Shown: positions 60,820-64,000 of the stretch, piece by piece
Position numbering within the stretch: the first letter of the stretch is position 1
Layout: each line of letters starts with the position of its first letter
Assembly: GCA_019059635.1 (NCBI GenBank)
Contig: JAGVRJ010000001.1
Span: 992,001 to 1,056,000 of the forward strand
Reading direction: 5' to 3'
Source of the DNA: Proales similis
Taxonomy: Eukaryota > Rotifera > Eurotatoria > Ploima > Proalidae
Length of the DNA: 64,000 bases
Translations under genes and position numbers: made by a program
Notes under the pieces: model-generated
Seen by the model: only the letters and a program-made list of their open reading frames with translations
The model's database searches: none
What the model was told of the DNA's origin: nothing

Positions 60820-62339
60820 CTACTCGAAATTCATTGCCTTGTTGACGTAGCTCTGCGTGGGACTGAAATAGGCCTTGGGGCTGAACAGTTTCGATCGATT
60901 CTCATGCATGAAGCTTGAAAAGGCTGATATTAGCCAAGTCAGGCACAGGAAAGGGTGATGCCCACTTACTGGCTAAAGTCCTCAAGGTGCGCAATAAGCT
61001 GCTTGCTGCTGTGCTCGTCCCAGTACGTGTACGAGAGAAGTTGGCCCAGTTTGACTAAACAGTTTCAGACGTGCAGGCGCTGTGAAACCTCAAGTGTCGG
61101 GCGAAGCCACTCACCGAACAGCCGCAGTAGATGAATGGATCCGTAGAGTTTGTCGGGCGTTGTGTTTTGATTGTCCGTTTTAGTTTGCTTGGAGCAGTTT
61201 AGAGTCGAAAGAGTGGACGAGTCGGTCAGATGAACGATTACCTCTCTACACTGGAGTCGTTCTAGTTTGTACAAAAGCTTTGTGCTCAGCGTTGAATTGA
61301 AGTAGTCTCTGATGCCCTCGGCGATCGCCTTTACCACGCTCCTAAATGATCAGCGTTTTGCCAAGATTCGGACCAAACTGCAACGAGAGCTAGAGACTTT
61401 ACTTGTCGTATTTGCGATCTTGACGAGACTCGACATATTGCGCGAGAATGCCATCAACACTCGGCTCGGCCGGTAAATTCAACAGCTAGTTAACTTGCTT
61501 TAGACCTTTTTTTTATCAAGTGTTTGGCCAGTTTTCACTTCACTTTGTTATTAACGACAATCGCGTGATGATCGTCGGCAAGAATCTGCTTGAGCTCGTC
61601 GCTCATTCCGATCAATATCTCGCTGCGAACCGAATAGTTTTCCTCCTAAATCAGATCGAGCGGGGCAGGATTAGCTCAATGAGCTGGACAGTGTGCGTCT
61701 GTTCAATTCTCGTACTTCATTTGCTTCTTCGTCGGCTTTTTGCTTTCGACGACGGGTATCGATCGACGAACGTCGACTATTAGCACCAGCAATGAGCGAC
61801 GTGTCTTTGCCGCCGGTTCGCTCGTTCGACTCGGCCGCGTTTCTCTCGGCCACGGTCGCGCTTCGTCTGGTGCTCGTCTTCATTTTGGAGACAATCTTAC
61901 TGGTGCTTGAACCCATTCACAGTTCATTCTGGCCGTTCTCGTTCTCAAATTTGTCTATTTTACCCGTGAGTGGCCAACAGTTCCTGCTGTTTTTTCAGAC
62001 TTTCCTCGCTCAACTTAAGAACGCGCGGCGACGGCACCCATTCGTCCCAGTTCTTTGACCAGCCGCTGTAATGCACGAGATAGTGAGGAGCGTTGCCTCT
62101 CAGCTCCGTTTTCAAACACTTCGAGGCGATTGATAGAATGAAAGTGGCGATCAGACTTTTTTTTTCGCGCGAAATATTTTAAACAACCGACTTTGGCTTC
62201 GTAGAGGAGCGGGCCGTGATAGCAGAGTACAGTGTCACCTGAATGAGCCGATCGACAATCAGCGAATTGAAACCCGACGATAAAAGTAAACAACAAAACC
62301 TTCTTGACAAATGAACTTATTCTTGTCTGCCTGACTCAT
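60820..62339 (-). CDS. MORF4L1: MRG15/MORF4-like chromatin protein
   Basis: Subunit of NuA4/Tip60 histone acetyltransferase and Sin3-type deacetylase complexes; its chromo domain reads methylated H3K36. Multi-exon. Start MSQADKNKFICQEGD (ATG 62339). Chromo domain: DTVLCYHGPLLYEAK, LVHYSGWSKNWDEWVP, with the cage tryptophans kept. A charged linker follows (KMKTSTRRSATVAERNAAE). The MRG domain has LKQILADDH, LLNLPAEPSVDGILAQYVE, AIAEGIRDYFNSTLSTKLLYKLERLQ, YGSIHLLRLF and SYVNKAM near the end. All match remembered human MORF4L1 closely. An insert of about 20 polar residues lies in the MRG domain before YGSIHLLRLF (SSTLSTLNCSKQTKTDNQ). Confidence 0.95.
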
Positions 62340-63419
62340 TAGGAGCTCTGAAAGTCGAATGAGACTTGAGAATTTCGGTCAACCGATCCTCCGACCATGG
62401 CGGACGAGAGAAGAGCAATGGGGCGGTTTCCTGTTTCAAATGGAACCGAACTTGAACCGGTAGACTAACAGACAGTTCTCAATGAGATAATTGTTGTTTG
62501 AATTTATTTTTTAAAATTTTTGTTGTTTGTTTCGTTTGCGCCTTGTTTTGCTTTTGGGCCAGTTGTTGAGCTGCTCGGCTTTTAGACAATCAGACGACGT
62601 GATTCTTTGTTGTTGTTTTTTTTAAGAGTTTAAGAAATGTGTAATTAATTTATAGAACAAGAACGTAGGCGTCTCGCTCGCATGTACGCACGCACGTCAA
62701 CAAGCAGAATTCGAGTGAATAAAAAAAAAAAGAGAAAATTAGGACGACAAGGAGACGAGCACAAACACGACGACAAGAGTGGAAAGACAGACAGAGAGAA
62801 GAATAGATGAGAGCCAGTTGACGCGAAAGGAAAGCGCAAAAGAAGAAAAGGCGAGCGAATGAAGAGAGAACATTCAAACAAAATTAAGAAAAAAAAAAAG
62901 ACTGAGAAGTAATATTGCGCGTTTTGTTTGAAACAGCGAACAAAAGAATAAGAATTAATTGAGAAGAAGGACGTGAATGTAAAAAAGAAACACTTATGAG
63001 GACCAGGAATTGGGATGTTGATGAAGAAGATGATGGCGACGAGCCGAGATTGGTCAACTAGGTGCCGTAAATGTTCTCCTAATCTCCGTGCGCAGAATTG
63101 AATTTGAATGAAAATTTGAATTTAACGAGCGTGTTGAATTGCTGATGAGGGAGTTGCTATCGTCTTGAATATTTGGTTGGCTGTCCTCGCTCACTTCTAT
63201 TTTACAGGTCAATGATGATGGTGCAGCGGACTGGAGGTGACTGATGCATTGGGTCTCACGACTGTTGGCACGGCGACGGCGAATAAGGAGAGGACGGATC
63301 GACCGAGCGATGGCGGCCGGCCGCAATAAATACAAAACTGGTCACGTTCGAATGGCCGACTGAGGAGCGAATGTGGATGCGAAACGGGGATGAATGCCGG
63401 GAGCTGGATAAATGCACTG
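62340..63419. other. Gap between MRG15 start and ARID1 3' end
   Basis: About 1.1 kb. Probably a long 3' UTR of the ARID1/Osa gene on the minus strand plus the MRG15 promoter. Contains T- and A-rich runs at 62610-62640 and 62720-62735. No gene seen. Confidence 0.45.
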
Positions 63420-64000
63420 TCATTGCGAACAATTGTACAAGACATCGGACAATGTCTGAACAACACGATAGTCGACGAACTGAGACGTGGTCAAGTCCAG
63501 CAGGCGACTCTCGTGCTTTCTAATCAACGAAATATTTTGTTTATACATAGATATGTACAGAATGCAATTGGCGCATCGCCTCAGCATGTCCATGCTTGTG
63601 CCCAGCGTGTCCTCGTTGAGATCTACCTGGTTGGTGGACAGAACTCGCCTGGCCTGATCTTCGAAATCTTCAATGTACGTGACCAGAGACGTAAGGTGGT
63701 TGGCAATCTGCGTGCTAGCGCGCTCCTCGTTCTTGGCCATCGCGGCCAAGATCACGAGCGCAAACTCTCGCAGCGTTTGCTCTTCGCGGCGATTGAGCCA
63801 GTCGGCGGCCAACAGCCTTACGAACGCGCTCATGTGACTGGGATGAGCAGTCAACGTAAACAGGAAGTAGTTTGTGTTTATGTCGCTGATGCTCATCTTG
63901 CAGATAATCTCGACCGCCAGGCGCCGCGCCGACAGTCCGCTCGAGTCCGGAGTTGTGCACAGCGGGTCTAGGGCAGTGCTCGACTCGCACACACACCAGT
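63420..64000 (-). CDS. ARID1: ARID1/Osa (BAF250) C-terminal end, cut by window edge
   Basis: C-terminal armadillo-like BAF250_C region of the large SWI/SNF (BAF) subunit that anchors the BAF core. Open to the right edge; about 193 residues seen. Matches remembered ARID1A: PDSSGLSARRLAVEIICKMS (human PDSVGLDARRLAIEILSKLS), LREFALVILAAMA, TSMDMLRRCANCILYIS, HESRLLDLTTS. Ends YNCSQ then TGA. The ARID DNA-binding domain would be far upstream, outside the window. A Met at 63992 is internal, not the start. Confidence 0.88.
   Translation of the reverse strand, partial: WCVCESSTALDPLCTTPDSSGLSARRLAVEIICKMSISDINTNYFLFTLTAHPSHMSAFVRLLAADWLNRREEQTLREFALVILAAMAKNEERASTQIANHLTSLVTYIEDFEDQARRVLSTNQVDLNEDTLGTSMDMLRRCANCILYISMYKQNISLIRKHESRLLDLTTSQFVDYRVVQTLSDVLYNCSQ

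Overview
The window is a piece of a very compact animal nuclear genome. At least 23 protein genes lie on both strands in 64 kb. Intergenic gaps are mostly 0.2-1.7 kb and nearly all introns are about 53-71 nt with GT-AG ends. No tRNA, rRNA, CRISPR array or intact transposon was seen. Animal affinity rests on a nicotinic receptor subunit, a forkhead factor, Dicer, an Osa/ARID1 C-terminus, an SPD-2/CEP192-like protein and ULK4. ULK4 and a C11orf65/CXorf58-type protein are usually found in animals that make cilia. I cannot name the species; a miniature animal with a reduced genome is the safe statement.

Layout, left to right: the XPO4 3' end (+); intronless ARHGAP11A-like RhoGAP (-); a possible small gene (+); a seven-exon coiled-coil gene of unknown family (-); MTHFR (+); a secreted YYEAPTTQA-repeat protein (+); SZRD1 (-); CHMP2A (+); CNOT2 (-); a C/EBP-like bZIP gene with an overlapping upstream ORF (+); an unknown two-exon gene (-); Dicer (-); CHMP4 (+); HGH1 (-); NDUFB4 (+); ULK4 (+, 18 exons); a forkhead factor (+); a non-alpha nAChR subunit (+); a C11orf65/CXorf58-like gene (-); an intronless SPD-2/CEP192-like gene (+); a beta-1,4-galactosyltransferase with a 10-nt microexon (-); a possible Ras-association-fold protein (-); USP10 (+); NOP16 (-); UGGT (-); MRG15/MORF4L1 (-); and the C-terminal end of an ARID1/Osa gene (-, cut by the window edge).

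The genes are mostly unrelated housekeeping or developmental loci, not an operon or a biosynthetic cluster. Compaction shows in convergent genes whose poly(A) signals cross, in stop codons nested inside AATAAA (HGH1, NOP16), and in tiny exons and introns. The least ordinary items are the 10-nt microexon encoding part of the galactosyltransferase WGGEDDD motif, the overlapping reading frames at the start of the bZIP gene, a duplicated ~63-bp sequence that includes the start codon of an unknown gene, a GC-AG intron in Dicer, and a conserved FGDF G3BP-binding motif in USP10. I did not find a convincing new multi-gene system. Exon models were built by eye from splice consensus, reading frame and remembered family sequences; none was checked by alignment or RNA data.
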